This document shows positions 1-12,616 of a stretch of 64,000 nt of DNA, piece by piece. Position 1 is the stretch's first letter; each line of letters opens with the position of its first letter. The notes beneath the pieces are model-generated. The model searched no databases. It saw only the letters and a list, made by a program, of their open reading frames with translations, and had not been told where the DNA came from. Source of the stretch: Cyprinodon diabolis (Eukaryota > Chordata > Actinopteri > Cyprinodontiformes > Cyprinodontidae); assembly GCA_030533445.1 (NCBI GenBank), contig CM060081.1, positions 17,919,155 through 17,983,154 of the forward strand, read 5' to 3'. The position numbers were made by a program, and so were the translations under genes.

Positions 1-2096
1 CAAATGAAAGTCCATCTCTCACAGTCTAGTGAAATCGTATTAAAACAGATGTATATGTGTGGAGAATGTGGAATTTGGAGCTGTGGTCAGGAAAGAGATC
101 CTCCCTTGAGATCCCTGATCTAATAATACACATCTGCAAAAACAAAGTTTTGTTTTAATGGAATTGGGTTTTCACGGTCTGCAAAACAAAAATAACACAT
201 CCTTTCCTGTTCCCATGCCAGTTATCTAGTTCTCTAATCCATTCTCGTGATTCCTCAGAATTATTCTGGGGTCTCAGAAAAGGCAGACAAACTGCTATCT
301 TCTCTGTAAGGAACCTTGATAAAACTCTCCTTGGCTGATGCCGGTCAGCGTGGCAGCCATGAGACACGAGGAGGTCAGAGATCATTGGTTAGTGTTGGTA
401 GTGATTAATGTCCTGGTTTAATCATGGATTAACTCAGGGTCAGAGTTATCCCTTCTAAGCCCTTGCAGAATCAAAAAACAAAGATTGTATGGGGTAAGGT
501 AGCATTAAAACATAGCCTGCCCAGAATTGCAATGAGCCTATTTCTAGTGGGGTTAAAAGCCATAAGCAGACCCAGTATCTGTAGAACATGACTCAAGGTT
601 GCAACATTTTTGCCATTAATGGTAATCTCCTTAATGCAAACTTGGCAAGGATTATTATTTGCTTCCCATGATGTATCCCCATACCTCATGAACCCCTGAT
701 TCTGTCTACCCATCACTTTTTGCATACCTTTTGGTTTTCTGGGTGGTTTTTGTGTGGAAAATTGATCTTTTAGCTTATTTTACACAGTGGCCAGCGAAAG
801 TACAGAAAACCCAACAGCCGACCATTTCTTGAAACAGAGACCACAAAGACTAAACATATAACCCTGGATCAGAGAGCTATGATACCTTTAGCCTCCTTAT
901 CTTAACTACACAGGCCTTAGTTAAATGTCAGACAATAATCCTCACATACTAGACACACTTGGGGGAAGAGAAAAACTGATGACATGTCTAGCTCTGATGT
1001 CTGTGTCCAGTCTCGGGTAAACATAGAGGACACTATCAGCCAGGAGACTAGAAAGGTGATAGTGAATGAAAGATGACGCTATGTTATCCTCAGCTTGTGC
1101 TATATATGTAATTTTTTTATCATTTTGAAAATGTTTTTGGTGAAAACTAATCATATTTTTTTTCTGCAATACGTACAAACTTGAAAAATTATAAACGGGA
1201 CATTTTGATTTAGATCACTAAAAACACAATAACAACCTCCCTTCAAGTATCATATCGTCATTTATTTCCACTTAAGTCAAACCAGGAAGATCAAAGAAGT
1301 ATAGGTGTTTTCAGGATATCCATCTGAGTTGAGCTGAATATAATGAAGAGGCTTTCAGGAGAGCAAAATGAATACGACAAGGATTGGTGTATTCTGGATA
1401 GGCACTACCAGTGTTCTAATAGAAACTAATTCCATGCTTCAAAGCTAACACAAACTCTGAGCATTTGTCAATAATATTTTATGTGCATCAGTTCCTGTTA
1501 TTTCTTTGAAGATTAGATGGATACTAAACCGCTCTGCTCGCACCCAGATTTATGGTTAATCATTAGTTGAGTCAACTTTACAACTACTTTGTCGTCTGTG
1601 ACCATATCATTGGTCCAAGTACCCGAACGCTGAAACTTAATCTAAAAGTGCACAGCCTTCATTTGTCCTCTCTGTCATCACCCCAGAACAACTTAATGAT
1701 CACTTATTTTCTTCCAATAAAACGCGTCTTGCATATTTATGAGGTTTATAGCTAAACTACACTAAACTACAAAGCTTTTATACCTTTGATAAAAACGGAG
1801 TACCAATAGATTCTAAACATATCTTCAAATAAACAATAGATCCATCTGTAAAATTAAAAATACTCAGTACAGGATACTTTCTGAAGCTTATCTTTTACCT
1901 TGGCCACAAACCAATTCATTGACAGTGTGTCTGTTCTTGTAAGATCTTGCTGGCTTGCATGGTGAAAGAAGATCTTTACAGCTTAGTTTTTTAACATCTA
2001 CAACACTAAGGCTGTGCTGTCAAATTCCAATAAGTGATTCCTTATTTGATTTATAGCCGACATGATAGTGATTTACTTTATTTTTAATGAAACAGA
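1..2096. other. Noncoding, nothing recognised
   Basis: AT-rich sequence with scattered short chance frames. No repeat family, splice-site pair with coding content or RNA gene was recognised. Probably deep intron of the minus-strand gene. Confidence 0.5.
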
Positions 2097-2522
2097 GGCT
2101 GTGTCTAAACGTCCCCCCAACCACAATGTAGTGGTTACACCATTTTAGAATAGTGTCTGAACATCTAGTGGAGGAAAAAGTAGTATTTGCAAAATTTCCC
2201 ACAATGCACCTTGAAAAGCAGTGCTCATGGATGGTCACTATACGAGGAAGTATATCCCAGATTCCTTTGCGAGAGGTCTCCTATTATGGGATTCGTTGTG
2301 AAAGCCGCCAACTCTCAGGTAGTGATAGCAGCGACAAATAACATAGATGGCACATGCACCGTGTGAGGAGACGGAGTTATGTGAACAACAGAGACCAAAA
2401 AAGTAGTGATCATCAGTCTGACCGGTCAGGTAAGTGAGTTCACCATGAAGTCTACTATATAGTCCCCGCTCTATATAGTGATTGAGGGATTTAGGGGTTT
2501 GGGTGGAAATTCAGACACAGCC
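2097..2522. mobile_element. Small element with terminal inverted repeats (MITE-like)
   Basis: The left end ggctgtgtctaaacgtcc and the inverted right end ggctgtgtctgaatttcc match over the first ten bases and most of the next sixteen. Length is 426 bp, with no coding capacity. The right part (ctatatagtccccgctctat at 2456) recurs at 43779-43799. No target duplication is recognised, so the superfamily is open. Confidence 0.6.
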
Positions 2523-5393
2523 ATTGTCATAAACCTTAATAAACGCTCATCTTGTGATATTTTTGGTATGATAAAAGCAAGTCATTTCATCAAAGAGAAT
2601 ATAATTGAAATCTTAACCTTTGCTTAAGATTTGTGTGTCTTTTATCTGGTATTTGTAAAGCTTTCACTATTTCCCACTCTCTAACTCTGGAAAAAAGTAA
2701 ATCATTGTTTTCGATAGTATACAAAGCATGTGAAAAGTTTTGATTTCCTAAATGCTGGAATAACTGTTGAAGGTCACCCACTAATATCCTTTCACACATC
2801 TTTTTTAGTCAGCTTGGACTCTCTCAGGTGTTTCCTCAAAGGCCAAGGGATGGTGTAGGGTTGAAAAGACACAGGATACAGCAACCATATATGAAACTGA
2901 CAGCAGAAGCCCTCTGTTTTGCATGGGGGGTAGAGGGATAATGAATGCCCTACTTGTATAGGGGGTCATGGTGAGGGAGGCCAGTTGTTCCAGCCCTTTC
3001 CTGAGAATGACATCAATGCTTGACACATTGTGACAGCAGCCATTGTGACTTAGCTCCAACTCTCTACCTACCACCGGTCTCCCACTGCTCCCTCATCCTC
3101 TCCGACACCCCACCTCACCCCTTAGTTTTGCTTTTTCTTGGGTGGGCAGACTTTGGAATTTTTTGTTGACAGGAAAACCTGCCATGTGTAGTCTCTGTGT
3201 ATATCACTCAGGCTTGACAAGAAGGCTGATGTTGATGGGCCGTCCCCTCTCTGTGTCCTTTTTAAACAGAGGCAGACAATCAGCTGAGTTCCGATTCATT
3301 CCCGACACCCAGGCTTTGGGGATAGGAAGTGGGATTAGACAGCAAACCCCAGGTTTTTATGTGTATACCAGCAGCTTTAGTACATTTTGTTTCATCACTT
3401 ACTTTCTATACAAGCAGGGCACTCATCTGAAATGAAGATGATCAGCCTTTTTCAAACAGCATTGTGTTTTTGGCTGTCTCGTTGGGTCCGTCTCCTGCAG
3501 TAAGCTGAAAAAAGCTGCACCATGAAGGCATGCAGCCATGGGAACCAAGTCTCACAAGGCCAACTTTCTCTAAATTCAGCAGACACAAACAGTAAGAGAA
3601 AGTCATCTAGATCCAACAATCCCACAGACAGTAAACTTACTGACCCACACCCTGATGGTGTAAGCCTGGCATGCGTAATCAGTGGTAGTTTTAAAGCACC
3701 TTGAAAAGCTCTGTAATCTAATCCTCATTGGAAGACAGGACAAGATAATAGGTTTCCAAAAGAAGCACAGAATCAATCTGATTATACCGTTTGTTTGTTT
3801 TTTCTGAGTAGCCCCATTTTTCTTTAATCTAGGAATAAGTAGTTCATTTGCATAAATGCCAAACAAAACTGTTTGAAACCCCAAAAATAACAAAGAATAA
3901 ATCCAGGAATTAAGAACAGCATTTAATAAAAATCAGATTGCAAATATTATCCACTAATGTCAGTTTCACTTCAACTCTATGTTATGCAGTTTATGCTGTA
4001 TTACATAGCTGCAAAGTTTTTCTAATATTTCCTCCTATGCAGTTATCACAGATATATCTCTTCAGAGCATCATCTTGTTAAGACTGTTATTTTGGACGAC
4101 CAAATGCCGTGCCTTTAGAAGGTGGTGTTAAGGAGATAGTGGCTGAGGTGGCGGTTGGAGCTTTGTTGGGTCAGCGGGTTTACCAAGCCGATTTAGCAAT
4201 CCCAGTTTGTCACTGGTAATCTTCTTGGAAGCAGGGTGAAAAAATCAGCCAGATAACTGCAGAGATGTCCTGAGAGAAGCAGACGGAGTGGGTGAGAATG
4301 AGACCGCTTTGCCTGACCTCATTCCTCCGTCTCATACACATGCTGATTGTACACATCAAATATATACACAGGGATGTCGAGTGTCTTGCATAAAGGTGGA
4401 AAATGTGAGGGTTGATACAGGCATGACTCTATCAGGAATGCTGTGAAGAATAGAGATTATGTGAAAAGGGCAGCAGTGACTATCGTGTCTGGGATAATTA
4501 ATCCAATATATGTTTATAATTTGCCTATTTACAAATAAGGAATTGTATCCGTTTTATTTTTAAAACCAAAACAAAACAGTAATTCATTGGAAAATAATAG
4601 GAGAAATTGCTCTATATTTGTTTTGGGTAGGAATATCTGAGAAGTGTGACTTTCTAAGTAAACAACTTGAAAAATAACCTTTCATCACCTTAAAGGTTTT
4701 TCAGGTTATGTGTCTATTAGCTTTGCACATACTTATTCATTTAAAACAATAACCCAAATTGATTCAGATTGAATGGATATAGATTGAATGGATGTAGCAA
4801 TCTACATATTTACAACATACTCTCAACTTAAATTTTAGACAGATCTTAATACATGCATATTCTTCACTCCAAACCATCCCAGTCTTGGGTGTTTTACAGT
4901 CTCTGACAAACTTTTTTCTAGGACTGCCCTGTACTTTTATCCGTCTTCTACCACCCTTGCTTTTTTTTCCAGCTGAAGAAAGACTTGAAATATAGATGTC
5001 ACCACTACCTTCTTTTCCTCTGTATTGGAATTATGAATTAAGTGTTAGGTATGGTGTTTGTTTTTAACTACATATGGTGCATTGCTTATATCTCCAACAA
5101 AAATGTAAAACTTGTTATGTACTCCATGTCTATGAACCCATTCTCTGACTATGTCATAAAATCCCAATAAAATAATTTGAAGTTCATTTTGAAGACAAAA
5201 TATGAAAGGGGTAAAAGGGCATTGATAGATCTGTATATGAAAACTGTGCAGAAATGAAGTGAAACCAGATGGAAAGAAGAGAAATTCTATAGGAAACAAG
5301 TGTGTGAAAGGTTCAGATTTGTTCTTTTGAGGCAAAATATAGAGTTGTTTGCTCTGGCACCATTGACCAAAACCTTAAGCCTCAAGCTTAAAG

Positions 5394-5430
5394 CAAAAAA
5401 AAAAAAAAAAAGAAAAAAAAAAGAAAAAAG
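5394..5430. repeat. A-rich simple repeat
   Basis: Runs of A broken by single G at two places; low-complexity sequence, possibly an old poly(A) tail. Confidence 0.9.
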
Positions 5431-5938
5431 GATGATGTGCAGCCAAAGCATCCCCAATGTCTTCCAGTCCTCAGCTTATTTTTGCCCCACCATAAACACT
5501 TCATTTCTTCCCCAACTCAGGAAATGTGCTTTCTAAATCATCGGAGTCCCGTGCTGTTAGTTTCTCACATTCCCAGCCAAACAGATTTAAACCTTAGAGG
5601 TGGAATGTTTATGAACAAACCTCAACCGACATGTCGCGTCTAGAAAGGACCTCATAAATGGTGAAGTTAATGGATTTTACATTTTGTCCAGAGCCCAGCA
5701 GGACCTCATTTAGTAACCAGCTTTTATTGAGGGATGTTATAAGGAAATGTGCGTGTCAAAAAGCATTTACCTACTTCAGGTGCAAACAGGTTAAACTTTG
5801 ACAGGGAGAAACCTCTGTTGGGGAAATGTAAGCCCAGAGGTGGTTTTGGCTCACCTCAAACTGTACAGTCATACATTTTCTTTTCAACAATAAAACCACA
5901 TTACAGGAACCCAATGGCTGGAAGAAACCCCAAAATGC

Positions 5939-5961
5939 GCACACACACACACACACACACC
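5939..5961. repeat. (CA)n microsatellite
   Basis: Eleven uninterrupted CA units. Confidence 0.95.
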
Positions 5962-6509
5962 GTACAAATGTAATCGACGGATTCTGAAAGAATTGCAAAT
6001 AGCTCTGTGCTCTTCTCCCTGAAGAATTAGCAGTACAGGTATGAGCTGTGATTTACTTTAGCGAAGTAGTATAAAAAAAACAACATGTTTTTAGGGTAAA
6101 ATCCCAAACTACAAAGAAACTGCAACAAGCATCTTTCTGTAGGTATAAGGGAATATTGGTTAATCAGAATTTATATGATTAATATGAATAAATATTTCCA
6201 ACATTTGACCAAACTAATCTTCACACCAGACAAAGATCACACCAAATTTTGTTTTGAAATGATTCTTTCATTTGTCATTGTAAAGAAAATCATTCAAACC
6301 AGTCTGACCCAAGTGAAATTACGCTGTCTCGTTTGCTAAATTATATTTTTAAACACCTAAATAAATTGGTTTAGTTTGAGATGCCACAACTATACCTCAT
6401 TATGACATGTAGATCAAAGACATTACAAAACTGTCTGACAACATAAGTGGGAAAAATTACTCTAAAAAGCAGCACATGCCTGAGATCCAAATAAATGAAA
6501 GAGCTGTAA

Positions 6510-6630
6510 GAAACATGGATGTCCCGATACAATATTAATATCAGATATCTGTCCAAAATTAGCCAAAAAACTGATATCGGATTTTATTGGCCGACATCTA
6601 AAATGTCCAATAAATACTGATACTGAAATC
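6510..6630. mobile_element. Degraded DNA transposon terminus (gatatcgg-rich)
   Basis: The sequence gatgtcccgatac followed by repeated atatcagatatc, ctgatatcggattt and ggccgacat resembles the ends of a fish hAT family in which these words alternate. Only about 120 bases are recognisable. Confidence 0.35.
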
Positions 6631-6734
6631 AAAAAGAAGTTACAACAAAACAAAAACTTGTTGATTAACTCTGACTTTTAGAAAACTTTTCTGTAGTTTT
6701 TTGATAAGACCAAAGGGGTGTCCTTTTACAACTA

Positions 6735-6905
6735 AGGAAAGCATTTCAGAACATGATACCACCAGTGAAACACTGTGGTATCATGTTTACGATCACCATG
6801 GAAACATGGTAAAGGTGGTGTGGTGGTCTGGGGATCCTTTATTGCTTTCGGATGTGGAGGATTTGCTGTGATTGACAGAACCTCTCCTCCAGAAAAACCC
6901 TCAGT
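6735..6905 (+). mobile_element. Degraded Tc1-like transposase fragment
   Basis: The plus strand reads KGGVVVWGSFIAFGCGG at 6812-6862. This corresponds to the glycine-rich GGGSVMVWG-type block between the first two catalytic residues of Tc1 transposases. No terminal repeats or other catalytic motifs are visible. A perfect hairpin lies at its left edge (6750-6787). Confidence 0.5.
6750..6787. repeat. Perfect short hairpin, 17-bp stem
   Basis: aacatgataccaccagtg, a three-base loop AAA, then cactgtggtatcatgtt. The stem pairs fully apart from one bulged base. It sits at the edge of a dead Tc1 fragment. Confidence 0.85.
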
Positions 6906-7175
6906 AGAATTTATTGCTATCAGTTGACTTTAAACTAATGTGTACTCAGGTTATGCCAGAAAACAAACATGCAATAACTTTAAAATTGTTAAAAAAAATA
7001 AATAAAAAAAATATATCCTCTAACCCTCTACAGTCATATAGTAGATGGTAATTTACTCAAATTCTTTGATACATTTTAAAACAGATTGTTGTTTTCAGTA
7101 ATACTTAATTTCAGTGCCTGTGTAAATTCTCAGTCATTAGGGTTATGGAAACCAAAAAACAGGTTTAAATCAGAG

Positions 7176-7337
7176 GCAACCGGACTTTTGCTCAGTTTTG
7201 CTGAAGACATTTCAACACCTATCCAAGAGTCTTTGTCAATTCTGTCGGCTTGCACTAGTGTGAGCCAACAGAATTAACAAAGACTCTTTGGTAGGTGTCA
7301 ACATGTCTTTAGAAAAACTGAGTGAAAGTCTGGTTGC
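7176..7337. repeat. Palindrome with 81-bp arms, built from a Penelope-type terminal sequence
   Basis: Reading outward from the self-complementary centre cactagtg (7253-7260), the two arms match at about 67 of 81 positions with no gaps. Each arm carries gaagacat...cc(t)a(t/c)c(c/a)aagagtctttg, which resembles the PLE-type terminal block seen at 47870-47940 and, more loosely, at 23760-23815 next to the RT gene. I infer two terminal copies joined head to head, then diverged. There is no coding content. Confidence 0.65.
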
Positions 7338-10300
7338 AACAGTTTTTCAAAATTTCTTTAGGCATTAAAACAGATAATTGGATGGGTTTCTGTCAAATGT
7401 GTTGATCAATGGTGTAGTGAGACAGTCTGCGCTCCTGGTATGGTACAGTACTTGCAGGAATTGGATTTTTTTTTTTCTTTTAAAGAGTGGTGTATTTCAA
7501 AGAGGCTTTCCCTGCTTTTTGGGTAAAAGTAACACCAGATATCTGCAGCATGAATATGGAAAAAAAAAATGGAATCACTTATGCTAATTTACTTACATGC
7601 TATTTTAACTAGTCGAAAATATAATTTAACCAGCACTCCAATCTCTGCAAAATGTCAAATACCAGAGAATATAGCTTAACTTGCAGAGTTAAAGAAGAAA
7701 ATCCCAGCAGCATTGTGTCCCACCATTATTTCCCCCTCTTCTTCTGTTAGGCATGTGGTGTTGTCCTCCAGGAGTTAAAGTCCTGCTGTGATTGTAAGAT
7801 CCTCCCCTAGTACAGCGAATCTGAGCAGACTGACAAAGCCTCTTTCCCCCTCATCATTTGATTGTCCTGCAGCTCTGCAACATGCTGAAATTGGCAAGGT
7901 GACCTTGATGAGGGAAATAATAACCGTCAATCATTGATTGCCAGGACTTTTCACTTAGAGGCTCCCCTTTCAGGTCTGATCAATATCAGCTGAAGGGTAG
8001 CTTTGGACTCACACTGAGGTGTGGCTATTAAGGGAACTCTAGCTTTAGGAAAGATTAGCAATTTATAGGTTGGGTTCATACAAGAGAAAAGGCTTGGGAT
8101 GGATAAAGATTCTTGTTGTACAACATATACTCTGTAGATACATTATGCTTTAAATTGCCACTACTTTGTCCAAATATCTAAAAAAGAATCACCAATTTAG
8201 TTTGTCTTACTAAAAAAAAATATATATATATATATATTTATTAAGCTGGAAATATCAATTAGTCTGACTTATCTTTCTAAAATGTGAGGAAACTTTTTAT
8301 TAGCTGCTACACAGCAATAAGTGGGGTGGGGAAATCATCATAGGCCCATAGCCTATGATCCTCTAACTGGTCCAACAGCTATGTGACATTTTTCAGTTAT
8401 GTAATATCCAAATCGTTTTTTTTTTCTACATTGAGAGCCAAGATATTTTGAACAGACAAACATGGTATGATAAAAAAAAAGACATTATCTCTCTTTTTAT
8501 TGTAAATGAGCAGGTTAAAATCTTACTGTAAAATTTCCAATTGTTGTTAAATGAATACTATAGTTCAACACCTTTGTTCTTCTCAATGCTGTGAAGCAAG
8601 GTAAGTATACATCCAGAATTTCGTTTTGCCCTCAAAATATTGTCAGGATTTAAGACATGCCAATAACTGCAAAAATAAAATTAAAATGTAGTAAATTGAA
8701 ACTATATCTTAAAATATTGTAAAGTAAGTTCTCAGTCGGATGTAACCATCACTGTCTTTTATTGAAGCTAAATCCTGTTGGCACAAGAGATCATGGAGTA
8801 TTGGAGGTCACTAATCTGTATGGGCAGCTACTGCATTCCACTGAAAGCAAAAAACACAAATTGGTAATAAAGTAAAACAACCCTGGGTAATAAACCTGTA
8901 AATGTCAGGAAAAGGTTGGTGTCCTGTCTCATTATTCCTCGGTAGCATATTTGACATGGACTCAAAAGTTAATCCGGAGAAAATCCTGCTATGTTTTTTT
9001 CATCAAGAACGGCCTTTCTGTGCCCTGATGAGAAGCAAAGCGGCTGAAGGACTTTTCTTTTTTTTTTTTTTTACTTCAGCTAGTGTTAAATCTGTACGCA
9101 ACTCTAGGTATGAAAATAAGAAAAAACTCTTCAACCATGCCATTCTTATCTGAGAGAATGTAATGGAATCAGGGTTTGTCACAGGCAGCAGTCTTCAGAA
9201 CACGTAGCACTTAAGGGTCATCCCTGATGTTAACCAGCCATTTTTAAACTCTAATCAGCAAACAAAAACAAAAAAGGTTTATCCAGAACTGTCCACCTGG
9301 AATACTGTGTAATATATCTTCTTTCCATAGGCCCTTTTCAAAAAATATTTCGATAAACTTCAAAAAGATTTTGGGTCCATGATAACCTGGCTTTGACCCT
9401 AAACTTTTGAACCTTATAAAGAGATTCCTCTTGACAGGAGCATGAAAAGGAGATTCATAACTTTGGAAGCTGACATGGCAGTGGAAGCAACAGGGAGTAG
9501 GTGGAAATGGAGAGGCAGGACATAAAAGGTCTAAATGGGAGGAAACAAGCTCAGTATACAACAAAGAAAACAAGTCATTCGTCCTCTGTAATAACAAACC
9601 CTTTATAGTCAATGTCAATGAAAGTGTTATATTGCCTCCAAAGGGTGGAACCACTTTCCGATTTACCAAAATTTGACTGTGTTTTTGCTGTGTGTCTGAC
9701 CAATTTCCAAGTCGGTTTACAAATATCACATTTATTTATGGTTTACTAATGATAGACTAGATGATCTCATCTATTTATTTACACTTCTATGTTTCTTACC
9801 CATTATAGAAAACTTGTTTAAATGTCTAGATGCAAAAAACCAAGCAAAAAAAAGAGCAGTTTTAAATGTTTTAACACCATCTTCATAAGAATAATTTGTT
9901 TTGGTCTGATTTCTGCATTTAAGAGGACCTCTGGTGAAAAGGATTGAAGAGCTTCCCATGTAATGCAAATTGTGGGGCACAGCAGAGGTCCAGGCAGTAC
10001 CCAATAGTGGTAGAAAATACATTTACTTACAAACTAATCATACATTAGTCAGTTATTTACTCTATAGCATTCCTGAAGTGTTAGAGCAAAAATACATCGT
10101 CGTCATGAGGCTTTCGTAAGCTGTCCTAAAAATAATTATCAAATAATTCTATTTCTTTATTATGTTATTGTTTGTCGAAATCGGATCCATTCTGACCTGA
10201 TATTTACTAAAATAAAACTCTAAAATTTTCCATATATTCTGAGATAATTGTAATAATCAAAACTGTTAACTTATCCACAGCTGAAGAAATAAATAAAATT

Positions 10301-11074
10301 GGAACCAGTAACTTACAGTTCCATATGTCAATCCCTTCATCATTATGCTTCATTAATGCAGAGTGTATCCTTACTCAGTCGAGCCTGAGGTGACAACCAT
10401 GCAAGCCCAAAGTCATACAGATGGTTTGACAGCTGTGGAAATACAAGGAAACTGGGCAAAATTCAAAACCTGACATCCATGGGAGAATTTAATGACTAGT
10501 CAGACTAGTCTTTACTTTGGCTTCAAAATCTGATCCAAATGACAGCCCTGACATTTGACTGACAGGATGGACATCCAGGTCTGTGAACCATCAGCTCGCT
10601 CTGGGAAAAGTTTGGGCAAAAGGTAATGAGCTACATGACTGAGCGGAAGTATATATTGCATTGGGTTTCAAGTACATCCAAAGTTTAGGAATTCCCTAAA
10701 TGGTGAAGACAAGCAACAGAATAGGACGGCGATCTGTGAATCAGTCAATTAAGAAAAACAAACTTCACAACAGGTTGAATAGTTAGAGAATTTTTTCATG
10801 ATGCACAAAGAAAACTGACAATCATGACCAAAATAGCAAACCTCTGAAAGATGTGCATTCATTTATTATGTTGTTCTATTTCTGAAAATGACCAACTTAG
10901 AGTTTTACACTTATTTTGAAGAGGAGATCTTAATCAGTGCTCTGACTAATAACAACAAATGCAATAAAATTATACAGGGCCATCTACATAGATGGCATAG
11001 ATGGTGCCATTGTCTGCATAGGGCAGAATCCTTACTTTGAGATTAGTTTGATCTGATATTTAACAAGGTTTCCA
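7338..11074. other. Noncoding, nothing recognised
   Basis: It includes a 161-codon minus-strand frame at 9244-9729 with no domain or motif, no homologue known to me and no flanking splice context, which I regard as chance. Confidence 0.45.
8212..8239. repeat. A-run and (TA)n tract
   Basis: A run of nine A followed by nine TA units. Confidence 0.9.
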
Positions 11075-11375
11075 TATAACTCTTGACAAAGGGATACAAG
11101 TTTATTTCCAAAAAGGATGCAAATCAATGGTTTAACAATTTGTAGAAAAACCTCTAGCAGCAATAATTTTCTGATGTATTTATCTGTCCAACTTTAGCAG
11201 TCACTCAGGTCAGAGCGGAAGTTCATTGAGGTTGCCTTCTTAAGGTCCTGCCACAGCACTTTAATCAACTTGAAGAGTGGACTTTGACTGGGCTGTTGCA
11301 ACACCTTGACTCTTTACTTTTCCCTTTATACTGCTATAAATGTGCTCATGTGTTTTGGGATCGTTAATGTTAGGC
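11075..11375 (-). mobile_element. Degraded Tc1-like 3' fragment
   Basis: On the minus strand the sequence around 11277-11310 gives VKVLQQPSQSP, equivalent to the V-LxWPxQSPDLNP motif of Tc1 transposases. It is followed by a region matching, from memory, the usual C-terminal coding and 3' noncoding part of one fish Tc1 family (aaggtcctgccacagca, gcagcaataatttt). Several stops show it is dead. Confidence 0.55.
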
Positions 11376-11618
11376 GTCGGTGAGAAAAATACTTTACGCT
11401 GGTCTCAATTTTCTTAAAAGATCTTGTTGGTACACATGCAATTCTAAATCATGCTGCTGATTTATAATTGCTCTTAGCAACACATTCAAACAGCTATATC
11501 AATCAAGTTGTATTTGGACTCTCATGCACTAGATTACAAAGTCTGAGAAGCATTTGATTTAATACACCAATAGGAAGACTATTAAACTTTTTGTATAAAT
11601 ATACGTGTGTGTATATAT

Positions 11619-12616
11619 TAGGGCTGTAACTAACGATTATTTTAAAAATCTATGAATCGGCCGATTATTTTTTCGATTAATCGATGAATGGGACAAAAAA
11701 TATTTTTTATATTAACCTCTTTATTCCAAAATAAACATTTTAGACAAAACAAACAAGCACACAAGTAAAGGTTGCTCATTAACTGTACTGGTGCAATATG
11801 AAAAATAAATGTTTGTGTTAAAACTACGCAAACTTACATGAGAAATGTAGCTGTACATCCACAAAATGTAGGGCACTTTGTTTCATAAAGCGCAAAAAAA
11901 GACATTTTTGTTTTTTAAAGCCCCTAAGGGGTTCACACAATAGGTCCCCCCATTTCAACAAATTAGTTTTTTTTAGACTAGAAGAGTTCTGCCTTTTAAG
12001 ACAGGAAAGTATAGCAGTTAAAGGTGGTACTTGAGAAAATACTCAACCACAGAGATAAAAATAGCCCTGTGATTCAAATTATAAATTGTATTTGGAATAA
12101 AAATGAGAGAATTAGGGGTGCTAAAAAAACACATACTCCAAAAACAGATATTTACATCTTGCTGGATTTTATTCTGCTTTACTTCCATAAATTGCAGGAT
12201 CTTTACTTTATCTTTGCGAAGCGCTGAGAGGGACTCCTGCGGGAGCGTGAGAACGGGGTTGGGGTGGGGGAGGCGCCCCACGGCAGAGTAGGAACGATGC
12301 ATGCTTTCACGTAAGAGTCTCCAAAAGCCGCCAGTGACACCATAAAAAGTCGCCAGATTTGTCGCTAGTCGCTTTTTTGAAAAATAGTCGCTGGAGGGGT
12401 CTGAAAAGTCGCTGAGTTGGCAACACTGCGCCCTGCAGCGCTGGCTCGCTCTGCCGTATTTTTTTTTCTTCCCCCGTTTCAGTCAAGTGGATGTGATGAC
12501 GGCGGCCGCGGATGACGCATTCATCGCGCAACACAACTAATCGATGATAAAATTCGTTGCCAACGCTTTTAAAAATCGATTTTTATTGATTTTATCGATT
12601 CGTTGTTGCAGCCCTA
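11619..12616. mobile_element. Nonautonomous hAT-like element (copy A)
   Basis: The left end tagggctgtaact and right end gttgcagcccta are inverted repeats. The flanking 8 bases are gtatatat on the left and atatatat on the right, fitting the 8-bp target duplication of hAT elements. There is no transposase frame. The interior from about 12065 matches the second copy at 50921-51986. The end-proximal sequence is rich in atcgat/cgatta motifs. Small open frames in the right part are frames of the repeat, not genes. Confidence 0.75.

Larger units (their letters stand above)
2523..6509. other. Noncoding, simple repeats only
   Basis: Apart from the A-rich and CA tracts, nothing was recognised. A locally GC-richer stretch at 4090-4330 has no frame and could be a conserved noncoding element. 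Confidence 0.45.

Noticed and set aside
9244..9729. Longest non-repeat open frame, 161 codons on the minus strand
   Set aside because: No recognisable domain, signal or splice context; composition is as expected of noncoding DNA. In a 64-kb AT-rich window one such frame is not surprising.
12307..12534. 75-codon minus-strand frame in hAT copy A
   Set aside because: It is part of the repeat and recurs in shifted form in copy B; it has no known function and the frame is not kept between copies.
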